Part shown: positions 26,496 through 35,371 of the stretch, piece by piece | Layout of the letters: each line of letters opens with the position of its first letter | Numbering within the stretch: position 1 is the stretch's first letter | Source: Sphingobium bisphenolivorans | Lineage (GTDB): Bacteria; Pseudomonadota; Alphaproteobacteria; Sphingomonadales; Sphingomonadaceae | Direction: 5' to 3' | Assembly (NCBI RefSeq): GCF_000412635.1 | Contig: NZ_ASTG01000016.1 | Coordinates: 62,001-126,000, forward strand | Length of the DNA stretch: 64,000 nt | The notes under the pieces: model-generated | Databases searched by the model: none | Seen by the model: the letters and a program-made list of their open reading frames with translations, nothing else | Told to the model about the DNA's origin: nothing | Program-made: the position numbers and the translations under genes

Positions 26496-27266
26496 ATGGC
26501 CCGCATCTTCATCACCGGCAGCACGGAGGGTCTGGGCCGTGCCGCAGCCGAAGCGCTGATGAGCCAAGGTCATGAGGTGGTGCTCCACGCGCGCTCGAAG
26601 GAGCGCGTCTCGGCGGTTTCGGATATCGCGGAACGGTCGGCCGGGCTGGCGGTGGGCGATCTGTCCAGCGGGAGCGAGGTTCGCGCCGTTGCCGATCAGG
26701 TCAATGCGCTGGGGCGGATGGACGCGATTATCCACAATGCGGGGATATACAGCACGGCGGAGCGGGGATCGACCCCGGAGGGGCACGCCACGATCTTCGC
26801 GGTGAACAGTCTGGCGCCTTATATGCTGACCGCATTGATCGAGCGCCCAGCGCGGCTCGTTTACATGAGCAGCGGCCTGCATCGGGGAGGCGAGGGATCG
26901 CTGCCCGATCTTGATTGGACAGTGCGGCGCTGGGATGCGGGGAAGGCCTATGCGGAAAGCAAGTTGCAGGCCGTGGCGCTCGCCTTTGCGCTGGCGCGCC
27001 GCTGGCCCGATGTGTTGTGCAGCGCGGTCGATCCCGGCTGGGTGCGCACGCGGATGGGCGGATCGAGCGCGCCTGTCGATATCGACACCGGGCAGCGGAC
27101 GCAGAGCTGGCTCGCCGCTACTGAGGAACCGGCAGGTCTGATCAGCGGCCGATACTGGCACAATCTTCGGACGGAGGAGCCGGCGGAAGAGGCCGCCGAC
27201 GTCGAGTTTCAGGATCGGCTGCTGGAACGGTTTGCCGAGATCACAGGGATCGGGCTGCCGGGCTGA
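26496..27266 (+). CDS. Short-chain dehydrogenase/reductase
   Basis: A 256-residue NAD(P)-dependent oxidoreductase. The cofactor loop is TGSTEGLG (7-14), then HNAG (80-83), Ser125/Ser126 (MSSGL), Tyr152 and Lys156 (AYAESK), a complete catalytic set. The region after the active site has DPGWVRTRMGG. The layout resembles retinol-dehydrogenase or WW-domain-oxidoreductase-like members. ATG 26496 lies behind AGGCGGAGC; the longer frame to 26418 lacks a ribosome site. It is convergent with the SDR of the glycosidase operon, with only four bases between the two stops. Confidence 0.85.
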   Translation: MARIFITGSTEGLGRAAAEALMSQGHEVVLHARSKERVSAVSDIAERSAGLAVGDLSSGSEVRAVADQVNALGRMDAIIHNAGIYSTAERGSTPEGHATIFAVNSLAPYMLTALIERPARLVYMSSGLHRGGEGSLPDLDWTVRRWDAGKAYAESKLQAVALAFALARRWPDVLCSAVDPGWVRTRMGGSSAPVDIDTGQRTQSWLAATEEPAGLISGRYWHNLRTEEPAEEAADVEFQDRLLERFAEITGIGLPG

Positions 27267-27270
27267 TCCC

Positions 27271-28008
27271 TCAAAGCCGGGCGAGGCGGCCGCCGTCCAC
27301 CGCCAGCGACGCGCCTGTGATGAAGGCTGCGTCGTCGCTCGCCAGAAAGGCGACGGCGGCGGCGATATTGGCCGGCGTGCCTACATCGCGCTTGTCGATC
27401 GTCTCGGCGCCTGACTTGACGTTCGGATTGTTCCACAACATCGGCGTATCGATGGCGCCCGGCAGCACCGCATTGGCACGGATCGCCACGTCGCGCCCCT
27501 CGATCGCGGTGCTGCGGGTAAGCGAGAGCATGGCCGCCTTGGCCGCTGCATAAGGGGCGGCATTGGCGCTGGTTTCCATGGCATGGACGCTCGCGATGTT
27601 GACGATCGCGCCGCCTTTGCTGCCGAAATGGAGAAAGGCCTGTTTGGTGAAGAAGGCCGCCCCGAGCAGGTCGACGCGCAGCACCTTCATCCAGTCGTCG
27701 CCGGACCATTCCGCCAGCGTCTTGAAGGACATGAGTCCTGCATTGTTGACGATGATGTCGAGCCTGCCGAACCGGTCGAGTGCCGCCTGGACGCAAGCCG
27801 CCACCTGATCCTCCGCGCCGACGTCGCAGCCGAAGCCGAGCGCTGCGCCGCCCATCTTGCCCGCCGTGGCCTGGGCGGCGGCGCTGTCGAGATCGGCAAT
27901 GAGGGCGGCCGCGCCCTCGGCACGGAGGCGCGCGGCGATGGCGGCGCCGATCCCGCCCGCCCCGCCCGTGATGATCGCGACGCGGTCCTTGAAACGCGCT
28001 TCCATCAT
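27271..28008 (-). CDS. Classical short-chain dehydrogenase
   Basis: A 245-residue SDR with the full classical pattern: TGGAGGIG (14-21), NNAG (88-91), Ser140 (NIASVH), Tyr153 and Lys157 (YAAAK), and ITGASLAVDGG at the C-terminus. AGGAGG precedes two consecutive ATG codons. The first (28008) overlaps the stop of the glycosidase gene as ATGA; the second (28005) has the better spacing. The long frame up to 28161 lies inside the glycosidase gene and is rejected. Coupling to a glycoside hydrolase suggests it oxidises the sugar or aglycone released. Confidence 0.88.
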   Translation of the reverse strand: MMEARFKDRVAIITGGAGGIGAAIAARLRAEGAAALIADLDSAAAQATAGKMGGAALGFGCDVGAEDQVAACVQAALDRFGRLDIIVNNAGLMSFKTLAEWSGDDWMKVLRVDLLGAAFFTKQAFLHFGSKGGAIVNIASVHAMETSANAAPYAAAKAAMLSLTRSTAIEGRDVAIRANAVLPGAIDTPMLWNNPNVKSGAETIDKRDVGTPANIAAAVAFLASDDAAFITGASLAVDGGRLARL

Positions 28009-29300
28009 CCATCCTCCTGCACGGCCGGCGAGGTGGCCGGCGTCCTGATCATCCGCTTGGCGCGGGCGCGCTGCTCGGCCGCGAAATTGCGGTCGGCGTC
28101 GCTGGGCAGCACCACCGGCACGGTCAGGCATAGGCTCTGCGTCGGAAGGACATCGCGCCATTGCTGGATCAACCGCTTATAGGCTTCACCCACCGGGCGG
28201 ATCTTGCGGTCGAGATCGTAGAGGCCGAGCGGATTGACGTTGCCGCGCTTCTCGCGAAGGGCGCTGTCCCAGTCGACCTGATCGGTCAGTGAATACCAGG
28301 TGAAGCCAACGATCGGCACGCCATCGTTGCGGACGCGCAGGACGTTGGCCCATTGCTTCCACAACCAATCGACCGCTTCGGTGCCGAGCGGGCCCTGCGA
28401 CAGGTTGGTTTCGGTGTGCATCACCGGCAGATGATAGCGCTGATGATATTGGCGGGTGATCTCGCTATAGCCGAATATCTCGCCTGATGCTCGGGTCCGG
28501 CCGTCTTCCGATACCCGGTGTTCGTTGGTCACATAATAGTCATTGCCCATGATGCAATGCTGTTTCAGGCGGTTGTCGAGGAAGAAATGATATTCCTCCC
28601 GTGTCATGCCGTTATCCATCAGATATTCGTACATTTCCGAATCCAGGCGGCGGCCGTAATTGAGATCGAGCGAGAGGAAGCGCTGCGAGTTCATGAGCTC
28701 GGCAGGGCGAATAGCCGCTGGGGATTCCGCATGAAAATATTCGGAAGATTCGCTCTGAATGAAGATGGCGTCGGCTCGCACTTCCAATATCCGGCGCATC
28801 GCACAGACATTGGCGCGGACCAGATGCTTGAGCGCGGTCACAAACGCCCGGTCGTCGCTCAGTTGCTCGTTCCACCAGCCATAGCGCGCCGAGAAGGTCG
28901 CGCAGATATACATTTCATTGACTGGCGTGTAGAGTTGCACCCAAGGGTAGCGCTCGGCGAAGCGGCCGGCATAGATCGCGAACTGATCGGGAAAGTCGGG
29001 GTTCTGAAAATTCCCCACCCAGTCCGGCACGCCGAAGTGGCAGAGATCGACAATCGGCACGAGGTCCAGCCGCTGGAGTTCCGCGAAACTCTTGTCGGCA
29101 AAGTCCCAGTCATATTTATCCGGGCCAAGCCAGGTCAGGTGAATGGGCGGGCCGTAGCGTAGATAGCCGATGCCCATATCCCTGACGAGCGCGAAATCCT
29201 CCTGCCAGCGGTCATAATGGCCGCAGCTTTCCATTTCATCGACCCGCGTCCGGCCATTGTCGATGGTCGGTACGCTGTTTTCGACACCGGTCGCGAACAT
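28005..29300 (-). CDS. Family 1-like glycoside hydrolase
   Basis: A 431-residue protein with a TIM-barrel glycosidase pattern. The presumed acid/base is Glu129 in LYTPVNEMY (compare TLNEP of family GH1), and the presumed nucleophile is Glu297 in VMHTETN (compare ITENG). WYSLTDQVDW near the C-terminus matches the substrate-site Trp region. No signal peptide is seen, so it probably acts in the cytoplasm. The start is uncertain: ATG 29300 matches the conserved FATGVENS beginning, while a TTG at 29339 keeps the frame open; AAGGGAG lies between them. It is the first gene of a two-gene operon with the SDR. Confidence 0.78.
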   Translation of the reverse strand: MFATGVENSVPTIDNGRTRVDEMESCGHYDRWQEDFALVRDMGIGYLRYGPPIHLTWLGPDKYDWDFADKSFAELQRLDLVPIVDLCHFGVPDWVGNFQNPDFPDQFAIYAGRFAERYPWVQLYTPVNEMYICATFSARYGWWNEQLSDDRAFVTALKHLVRANVCAMRRILEVRADAIFIQSESSEYFHAESPAAIRPAELMNSQRFLSLDLNYGRRLDSEMYEYLMDNGMTREEYHFFLDNRLKQHCIMGNDYYVTNEHRVSEDGRTRASGEIFGYSEITRQYHQRYHLPVMHTETNLSQGPLGTEAVDWLWKQWANVLRVRNDGVPIVGFTWYSLTDQVDWDSALREKRGNVNPLGLYDLDRKIRPVGEAYKRLIQQWRDVLPTQSLCLTVPVVLPSDADRNFAAEQRARAKRMIRTPATSPAVQEDG

Positions 29301-29381
29301 GAAGGTAGCGATGACCTGTCTCCCTTGCGCTGGCCTCAATCAGGGAAAGCGATCCAGGCTTTGCATTGATCCGCAACACCA

Positions 29382-29441
29382 CCGTTCGGGCTGAGCCTGT
29401 CGAAGCCTGCGCGCGTCCTTCGAGAGGCTCAGGACGAACGG
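29382..29441. repeat. Sphingomonad-type intergenic palindromic repeat
   Basis: CCGTTCGGGCTGAGCCTGTC (from 29382, continuing to GAAG) and CCTTCGAGAGGCTCAGGACG (from 29417, continuing to AACGG) form a long imperfect inverted repeat around CCTGCGCGCGT. I recall this as a frequent intergenic, REP-like element of Sphingomonas and Sphingobium genomes. It lies between the glycosidase and the 102-residue gene, and folding could stabilise or end transcripts. Only one copy is seen in this window. Confidence 0.75.
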
Positions 29442-29484
29442 ATGTTCGGACGGGTCATGATCGACCCCATTGTTGTTCCCGCGC

Positions 29485-29793
29485 TCATGAGACGGTCACG
29501 TCGGCGGCCCCAGCCTCCCGGAACGCCTCCCTCACGGCGTCGCTTTCATCTTCGTTCATGTCGACGGAGACGAGCAATTCGCCCTCATAGGCGGCGCCCC
29601 GAGCGTCCGTGCTCTCTCCCGGATGGCCGCTTTCCACATCGGCACCGGCAGGCTGCGCGCCGGAGCTATTCTGCTGGCCAGCGGGCTCGATGAAGATGTC
29701 CGTGCGCTCGATCCCATATTCCTGAACCAGATGCTCGACCGCCAGTTCCACTTCGCGGCGGCTGGGGAATAGAGCCTTGATCGTCCTTGCCAT
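29485..29793 (-). CDS. Hypothetical 102-residue protein
   Basis: A small protein with beta-alpha-beta features: ARTIKALFPSRREVELAVEHL at the start, a Gly/Ser/Ala-rich low-complexity middle (about residues 40-65), and a C-terminal strand-helix ELLVSVDMNEDESDAVREA. The ends look like a ferredoxin-like half repeat of the sort found in stress-related proteins that resist turnover, with a linker between. GGAGGCATCT precedes ATG 29793, a strong ribosome site, so the gene is probably real. No family is assigned. It stands alone on the minus strand next to the palindromic repeat. Confidence 0.68.
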   Translation of the reverse strand: MARTIKALFPSRREVELAVEHLVQEYGIERTDIFIEPAGQQNSSGAQPAGADVESGHPGESTDARGAAYEGELLVSVDMNEDESDAVREAFREAGAADVTVS

Positions 29794-30059
29794 AGATGCC
29801 TCCGATTGCAGGGGGAGAGCGCAGCAAGGCGGGCAAAGTTCCCGTCATTCTCCCCACAAGGTGACAGGTCCGATCGGACCTGACGGACCCAGCGGGGCGT
29901 CGGGGCGATAGGTGGGCGCGGCGGTAAAGCTGATTTTATTCGCGCCCGGTCAGCACCCCGGCGAGAAAATAGGCGACACGCCGCGCCGGCGGGTGATCCG
30001 GCGTGCCCGGAGAACCCGACATCATGGCCCCTCGTGAGGGGCGAACCGAGGCAAGGCGG

Positions 30060-30959
30060 TTACCGCCGAGCGGGAGAACCTCCCGCCGCGCTGATGGTCC
30101 TGAAGCCAATATGCGACGTACCAAGGTCCAGCTCCTGCGCCTGGAAAGCGGCCGGGCGGAAATTGGCGCAATAGTTCATCGCACAGAGATAGGAGCCGCC
30201 TTTGACGAGTCCGCTGCGGCCGCGCTGTTCGCTCGTCCATTCCCAGACATTGCCGACCATGTCGTGCAGGCCGAAGCTGTTGCCCTTGAAGCAGCCGACG
30301 GGCGCCAGTCCGGCATAGCCGTCCCGACCGGTGTCGCGAACCGGGAATACGCCCTGCCAGCTGTTCGCCGTCGGGTGGCCTTCGTCGTCATAGGCCCAAC
30401 TGGCCGGAGGGCGGGAGGCTGCCTGATCGTCGCGCGCGGCGCGTTCCCATTGCGCTTCATCGGGCAGGGCAGCGCTAGCCCAGCGCGCATAGGCGGCGGC
30501 GTCCTCATGATCGACATGGATGACCGGCCAATCTTCACGCCCCTCGATGCTGCTGCCTGCGCCATCGGGATGCCGCCAGTCGGCCCCCTTGCGATAGCGC
30601 CACCAACTGGCGGCATTGTTGAGATCGACCGGCCCCGCCGGGGGCACGAAGATGGCGGAGCCGCCCTCCCGCTCCGCCGCGGTGCGGTATCCGGTGGCAG
30701 CGACGAAGGCTGCGAACTGCCGATTGGTAACCTCATGCCGGTCGATCCAGAAGGCGGCGACCGCGACCTTCCTGCCCGGCCGTCCTTCGCCATCCTCGCC
30801 CAGCAGCACGGTGCCAGCCGGAACCAGCACCCGGCCATCGCGAACGTCGCAGCCTGCGGCTTGCAGCGACGTGCTGCGGGGCGGCGGCGCTGCGCTCAAC
30901 AGCGCAGCCCCGGCCGTGGCGATGAACGCCGCGCACGCGATCCGCCGCATCCGCCTCAT
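30060..30959 (-). CDS. Formylglycine-generating enzyme (sulfatase-modifying factor)
   Basis: A 299-residue FGE-sulfatase domain protein that converts the sulfatase active-site Cys to formylglycine with O2 and copper. The two active-site cysteines are Cys259 and Cys264 in GGSYLCAMNYCANFR, matching the Cys pair of aerobic FGE. Other family motifs are FWIDRHEVTNRQF, LPDEAQWERAAR and MVGNVWEWT. A signal peptide (residues 1-24) predicts export. Its ATG overlaps the sulfatase stop by four bases (ATGA), so it is translationally coupled to its likely substrate. The longer frame to 31019 lies inside the sulfatase gene. Confidence 0.92.
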   Translation of the reverse strand: MRRMRRIACAAFIATAGAALLSAAPPPRSTSLQAAGCDVRDGRVLVPAGTVLLGEDGEGRPGRKVAVAAFWIDRHEVTNRQFAAFVAATGYRTAAEREGGSAIFVPPAGPVDLNNAASWWRYRKGADWRHPDGAGSSIEGREDWPVIHVDHEDAAAYARWASAALPDEAQWERAARDDQAASRPPASWAYDDEGHPTANSWQGVFPVRDTGRDGYAGLAPVGCFKGNSFGLHDMVGNVWEWTSEQRGRSGLVKGGSYLCAMNYCANFRPAAFQAQELDLGTSHIGFRTISAAGGSPARR

Positions 30960-32683
30960 TGCTGCGGCGCCGGGGCAGCGGGAAGAACGACGCCCTTTTC
31001 CCTGGCGTAGCTGTCCCAATCGGCGATCAGCTCGCGCAGCTTGACGGGCTCGCTTGGCGCCAGATCATGGGTCTCGGCTGGGTCCTTCGCGACGTTGAAC
31101 AATTGCCAAGTGCCGTTGCCGACGCTCTTGCGCGGATAGGCGCTGCCAGATGCGGGCAGATAGACCGCCTTCCAGTCGCCCTTACGCAATGCCCGGCGGT
31201 AGAACAGTTCGGTCCCGACGGGCTCGCTCGATTGCCGGACCGCACCTTGGCTGCCGCTCAGCACCGGCACCAGACTGTGCCCCTGAAAGGGGAGGATGGG
31301 GCGGCCGGCAAAGCTGGCGGGCTGGGTCTGGCCGGCGAGGTCGAGCAGGGTCGGAGCGACGTCGGTGACACTGAGGAACGCGCTGGCGATCCGGCCGCCC
31401 GCAATATGCGGCCCGGCGGCAAAGGCGGTGACGCGGGTACCGCCCTCGGTCGGATAACCCTTGACCAGCCAGGATGGCGAGCTGTTCGCCTGTGCCCAGC
31501 CTGGCCCGTAGCCGAGATAGGATGTCGCCGCGCCGATATTCCCCAGGCTGTTGTCGATGCCCAGCTTCGCCGCGCCCTCGGGCTTCAGCGCGGCTTGATG
31601 CGGCGCGTCGATGGCATTCCCCTCCGGCCCATTGTCGGCGAGGAAGATGATGACGGTGTCGTCATATTTGCCGAGGCGCTTGAGCGTCGCGACGACGCGG
31701 CCGACATTCTCGTCCATGCGATCGACCATCGCCGCGTAGACTTCCATCTTGCGTGCTTCCACCGCTTTTTCCTGCGGGGTCAGCGATGCCCATGGCTTGA
31801 CATCCACAAGTTCGTGAGGAGTGAGATCGGCGGGCACGAGGCCCAGTTCCTTCTGGCGCTTCAGCCGGGCTTCGCGCAGCGCTTCATAGCCCGCGTCATA
31901 GCGGCCCTTATATTTGGCGATGACTTCCGCCGGCGCCTGGATTGGCCAGTGCGGCGTCGAATAGGGCAGATAGGCGAAGAAGGGGCGCTTGTCCTTCGCG
32001 CCTTCCTCCAGGAAGCCGATCAGCCGGTCTGTGAAATAGTCCGCCGAAAAACGGCCCTTGGGATAGGACACGATCTTGCCATTGTCACGATAGGTCGGTG
32101 CCGCGTCGATCGCCTTCCACGCATGGGTCTGGTCCGCGCCGAAATGATTGCCGAGGCCCTGAAGCAGAGCATAGGAGCGCTCGAAACCGCGCGCCGCCGG
32201 CCCGCGTTCCGGGGTGAGCCCGAGATGCCATTTCCCCGCCATCAGTGTCCGGTACCCCCCCTCGTGCAACAGCTCGGCGATCGAGGCCACCCGGTCGTTG
32301 AGATAGCCTTCATAGCCCGGCTGCCCTGTTTGTCCGGGCTGAAGCGTTTCTGCCATGCTGCCAAGACCGGCCTGATGATTGTCGACGCCGCTCAGCAGCA
32401 TCGACCGGGTTGGCGAGCAGGTCGGCGCTGTGTGGAAGCCGGTGAAGCGCACGCCAGCGGTCGCAATCGCATCCAGATTGGGCGTCGCAATCTCCCCGCC
32501 AAAGGAGCCAAGGTCCGACCAGCCAAGATCATCGGCGACGATGAGCAGAAAATTCGGCCGTTGTGCCGCAGGTGCAGGAGCGGGGCTGGGGCTTGTAGCC
32601 GGCGCCGCCTGAGCATGGCCCCCGCCGCCCCACGACAGTGCAGTGAAGCCAAGAAAAATAGCTGATTTCAGAAGTTTGTTCAT
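30956..32683 (-). CDS. Exported sulfatase (Cys type, alkaline phosphatase superfamily)
   Basis: A 575-residue sulfatase hydrolysing sulfate esters. The activation signature is PTCSPTRSMLLSG with Cys89 the formylglycine site. Metal ligands Asp51-Asp52 lie in VADDLGWSDLG, and later segments include GKWHLG and FLADNGPEGNA. A signal peptide (MNKLLKSAIFLGFTALSWGG) and a Pro/Ala linker precede the domain, so it should be periplasmic. I chose ATG 32683, with GGAG about eight bases upstream, over the frame from 32755. It is divergent from the receptor at 32866 and coupled to FGE. The arylsulfatase-like domain order suggests aromatic or steroid sulfate esters. Confidence 0.92.
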   Translation of the reverse strand: MNKLLKSAIFLGFTALSWGGGGHAQAAPATSPSPAPAPAAQRPNFLLIVADDLGWSDLGSFGGEIATPNLDAIATAGVRFTGFHTAPTCSPTRSMLLSGVDNHQAGLGSMAETLQPGQTGQPGYEGYLNDRVASIAELLHEGGYRTLMAGKWHLGLTPERGPAARGFERSYALLQGLGNHFGADQTHAWKAIDAAPTYRDNGKIVSYPKGRFSADYFTDRLIGFLEEGAKDKRPFFAYLPYSTPHWPIQAPAEVIAKYKGRYDAGYEALREARLKRQKELGLVPADLTPHELVDVKPWASLTPQEKAVEARKMEVYAAMVDRMDENVGRVVATLKRLGKYDDTVIIFLADNGPEGNAIDAPHQAALKPEGAAKLGIDNSLGNIGAATSYLGYGPGWAQANSSPSWLVKGYPTEGGTRVTAFAAGPHIAGGRIASAFLSVTDVAPTLLDLAGQTQPASFAGRPILPFQGHSLVPVLSGSQGAVRQSSEPVGTELFYRRALRKGDWKAVYLPASGSAYPRKSVGNGTWQLFNVAKDPAETHDLAPSEPVKLRELIADWDSYAREKGVVLPAAPAPQQ

Positions 32684-32865
32684 CCCACCATCTCCAGAGC
32701 TGATTGGCACTTCAGTCGTGGCACCTAGGCCAGGAGGGGCAGGAATTCGAAGCAATCAATTGTCTATGACATCGATAGAAAAATTGTCTGGCGCAATGTC
32801 CAGCGTTTTCTCTAGTCAAGCGATTGAGAATAACTCAACTGTCCGGTCGCCGTGAAAGGGGTTTC

Positions 32866-35241
32866 ATGACCAACCTGCGTTCTTCCTCGTCCCTCGCCCT
32901 TGCCGCTGCCCTCGCAGCGGCCCCACTCCCGCAAGCCCATGCGGCGGAAAACGCGGCTGCCGCTGTCGATGCCATCGATGACAGCGCCGCCATCATCGTC
33001 ACTGCGCGGCGTCGTGATGAGAAGATCGAGGATGTTCCCGTCGCCGCCAACAGCTTCGGCGGGGAGCAACTGGCATCCACCCGCACCTATAACCTGCGCG
33101 ATCTTCAGGCGCTCAGCCCCAGTCTGGTGGTGACAGTCACCAATCCGCGCAACACCAGCATCAATATTCGCGGCCTCGGCAACAATGTCTCGGTCTATAA
33201 TGACGGGCTGGAGCCGGCCGTCGGCGTCTATATGGATCAGGTTTATCTAGCACGTCCGGGGCAGGCCGTGTTCGATCTTGCCGATGTCGAGCGGATCGAA
33301 GTGCTGCGCGGACCGCAGGGCACGCTGTTCGGCAAGAATACGTCCGCCGGCGCCGTCGTCATCACCACCAAGTCGCCCACGTTCCAACCTGAATTTGGGG
33401 GCGACGTCACCTATGGCAATCATGACTTTCGCCAGCTGCACGCTTATGCGAGCGGCGCGCTGATCGAAGACAAGCTGGCCGCGCGTCTCTATGTGTCGAA
33501 GACGGACCGGGACGGCTATGTCACCAACCGCTTCGACAATGGCAAGACCCAAGATTATCATGATTTCGGGCTGCGCGGGCAGCTGCTCTACACGCCGACC
33601 GACAATTTCAAGCTGCGCGTGATCGGCGACTATGGCTTCCAGAAGCAGCAAACGGCTGCGGCGGTGCTCACCGGGGTTATCCGCAGCTATGATAATGGCA
33701 CCAACTTCGCCAACAACTATACCGACCGTGTGACCCGGCTGGGCGTGCCGGTCGTGACAGAGGCGCCGGGCGAACGCATCGTCGATGTGAATGGCAACCC
33801 CCGCTACAAGATGCGGCAGGGCGGGGTGGCCGCGATTGCCGACCTGACGCTGCCGGGGAACAGCCTGACGTCCGTCACGTCCTGGCGGCGCTGGGACTGG
33901 TATCCGCATAATGATGGCGACGGGACGCGGCTCGATGCGGGCCGGGACTTCCACCAGAGCAACAACCAGCAGCAATTCAGCCAGGAATTGCGCATCGCGT
34001 CGGAGGGCGAGCGCAAGGTCGACTACATCGCGGGCCTCTATTATCTGTGGCAATCGATCAAGGCCGAAGCGCTGAACGCCTATGGCTCGGACGCGGCGCG
34101 CTGGTTCCTCGCGCCCAGCACGGACCCGGCGGTTGGTGCGGCGGCGCTCAACAATTACACGGTACTCAGCCACTCCCGGCCGGTGACGAACAGCTATGCG
34201 GCGTTCGGCCAGACGATCTGGCACATCACGCCGACCATCGACCTCACCACGGGCCTGCGCTACACCTATGAAACCAAGACCGGCTGGTTCGACCAGGTGG
34301 CGACCGGTGCCAGCCTGGCTGGCCTGACCACCGCGCAGCAGGCCGCTGCCCAGGCGATCCGGGGCCGCTATGGCGTTGCCAATTTTTATGAAGCGAAGAC
34401 CAAGGAAGGCCGGCTTTCGGGCCAGGCGACGCTGTCGTGGAAGGTGACGCCCGATGCGCTGCTCTATGCGACATACGGCCGGGGCAACAAGTTCGGCGGC
34501 CTCAACCTCGCCAACATCATCACCACCGGCCAATTCGCCGTCGATCCGGTAATCAAGCCTGAGACGATCGATAGCTATGAACTGGGACTCAAGACGAGCT
34601 GGCTGGGCGGCAAGCTGACTGCCAATCTCGCCGGCTTCTGGACCGACGTCAGCGACTATCAGACGACGATCGTCGATACCGCGCCTGATCGCAACAATAT
34701 CTCCTACTTCACCAATGTTGGCAAGGTACGCACCCGCGGCGTCGAGGCGGACCTGCGCGCCAGCCCTGCGCCATGGCTCTCGCTCTACGGCTCGGGCAGC
34801 TACACCAACGCCAAATATGTGAGCTATGACACGGCGCCGTGCCCGATCGAAACCATCGGGGCGACATTCTGCAACCTGTCGGGCGGCCGGCTGCCGGGCG
34901 TTTCCAAATGGGCTTTCTCGGCCGGCGGCGAGGCGAAGGCGGCGATCGGCAGAACGCTGGGGCAGGAAGCGGAGATCTATGCCGGCGCCGACTATAGCTA
35001 CCGCTCCAACTTCTACACCACGGCCAGCCTCTCGCGCTATTCGCTGATCCCCGGCTACAGCCTGCTCAACGCCCGCATTGGCGTGCGGGCGCTCGACGGG
35101 AGCGTGGATGTCCAATTGTGGGGCCGCAACCTCTTCAACAAGGACTATTATCAGAGTCTATCAGCCGCCAACACGGGCGCGATTACCGGCACGCTGGGCG
35201 ATCCGCGTACCTATGGCGTGACGCTTCGGACACGCTTCTGA
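32866..35241 (+). CDS. TonB-dependent outer-membrane receptor, divergent from sulfatase
   Basis: A 791-residue receptor: signal peptide ending near AHAAE, TonB-box-like SAAIIVTARRRDEK, plug with RIEVLRGPQGTLFGKNTSAG, barrel, and terminal LRTRF. AAAGGGG lies before ATG 32866. It shares a 182-base intergenic region with the divergently transcribed sulfatase, which is the arrangement expected if it brings a sulfate ester to the periplasmic sulfatase, as SftP does in Pseudomonas putida; that function is inferred. The next gene downstream is a desaturase. Confidence 0.92.
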   Translation: MTNLRSSSSLALAAALAAAPLPQAHAAENAAAAVDAIDDSAAIIVTARRRDEKIEDVPVAANSFGGEQLASTRTYNLRDLQALSPSLVVTVTNPRNTSINIRGLGNNVSVYNDGLEPAVGVYMDQVYLARPGQAVFDLADVERIEVLRGPQGTLFGKNTSAGAVVITTKSPTFQPEFGGDVTYGNHDFRQLHAYASGALIEDKLAARLYVSKTDRDGYVTNRFDNGKTQDYHDFGLRGQLLYTPTDNFKLRVIGDYGFQKQQTAAAVLTGVIRSYDNGTNFANNYTDRVTRLGVPVVTEAPGERIVDVNGNPRYKMRQGGVAAIADLTLPGNSLTSVTSWRRWDWYPHNDGDGTRLDAGRDFHQSNNQQQFSQELRIASEGERKVDYIAGLYYLWQSIKAEALNAYGSDAARWFLAPSTDPAVGAAALNNYTVLSHSRPVTNSYAAFGQTIWHITPTIDLTTGLRYTYETKTGWFDQVATGASLAGLTTAQQAAAQAIRGRYGVANFYEAKTKEGRLSGQATLSWKVTPDALLYATYGRGNKFGGLNLANIITTGQFAVDPVIKPETIDSYELGLKTSWLGGKLTANLAGFWTDVSDYQTTIVDTAPDRNNISYFTNVGKVRTRGVEADLRASPAPWLSLYGSGSYTNAKYVSYDTAPCPIETIGATFCNLSGGRLPGVSKWAFSAGGEAKAAIGRTLGQEAEIYAGADYSYRSNFYTTASLSRYSLIPGYSLLNARIGVRALDGSVDVQLWGRNLFNKDYYQSLSAANTGAITGTLGDPRTYGVTLRTRF

Positions 35242-35371
35242 CGTTCGATTAGCGGAAGGTTGCGCCCCGGGTCGCCCTTACGGACGCGGCACGGAGCGTA
35301 ACTCTTGACGCCGCAAGGCGCCGATCATAGCGTCCCCGCGCGATTGGTGAGGCATTCGGAGTCAATTGTTC

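Noticed and set aside
32755-32780. GCAATCAATTGTC as a Fur-like site before the receptor at 32866
   Set aside because: Only one half-site (ATTGTC) is present and there is no symmetrical partner at the right spacing.
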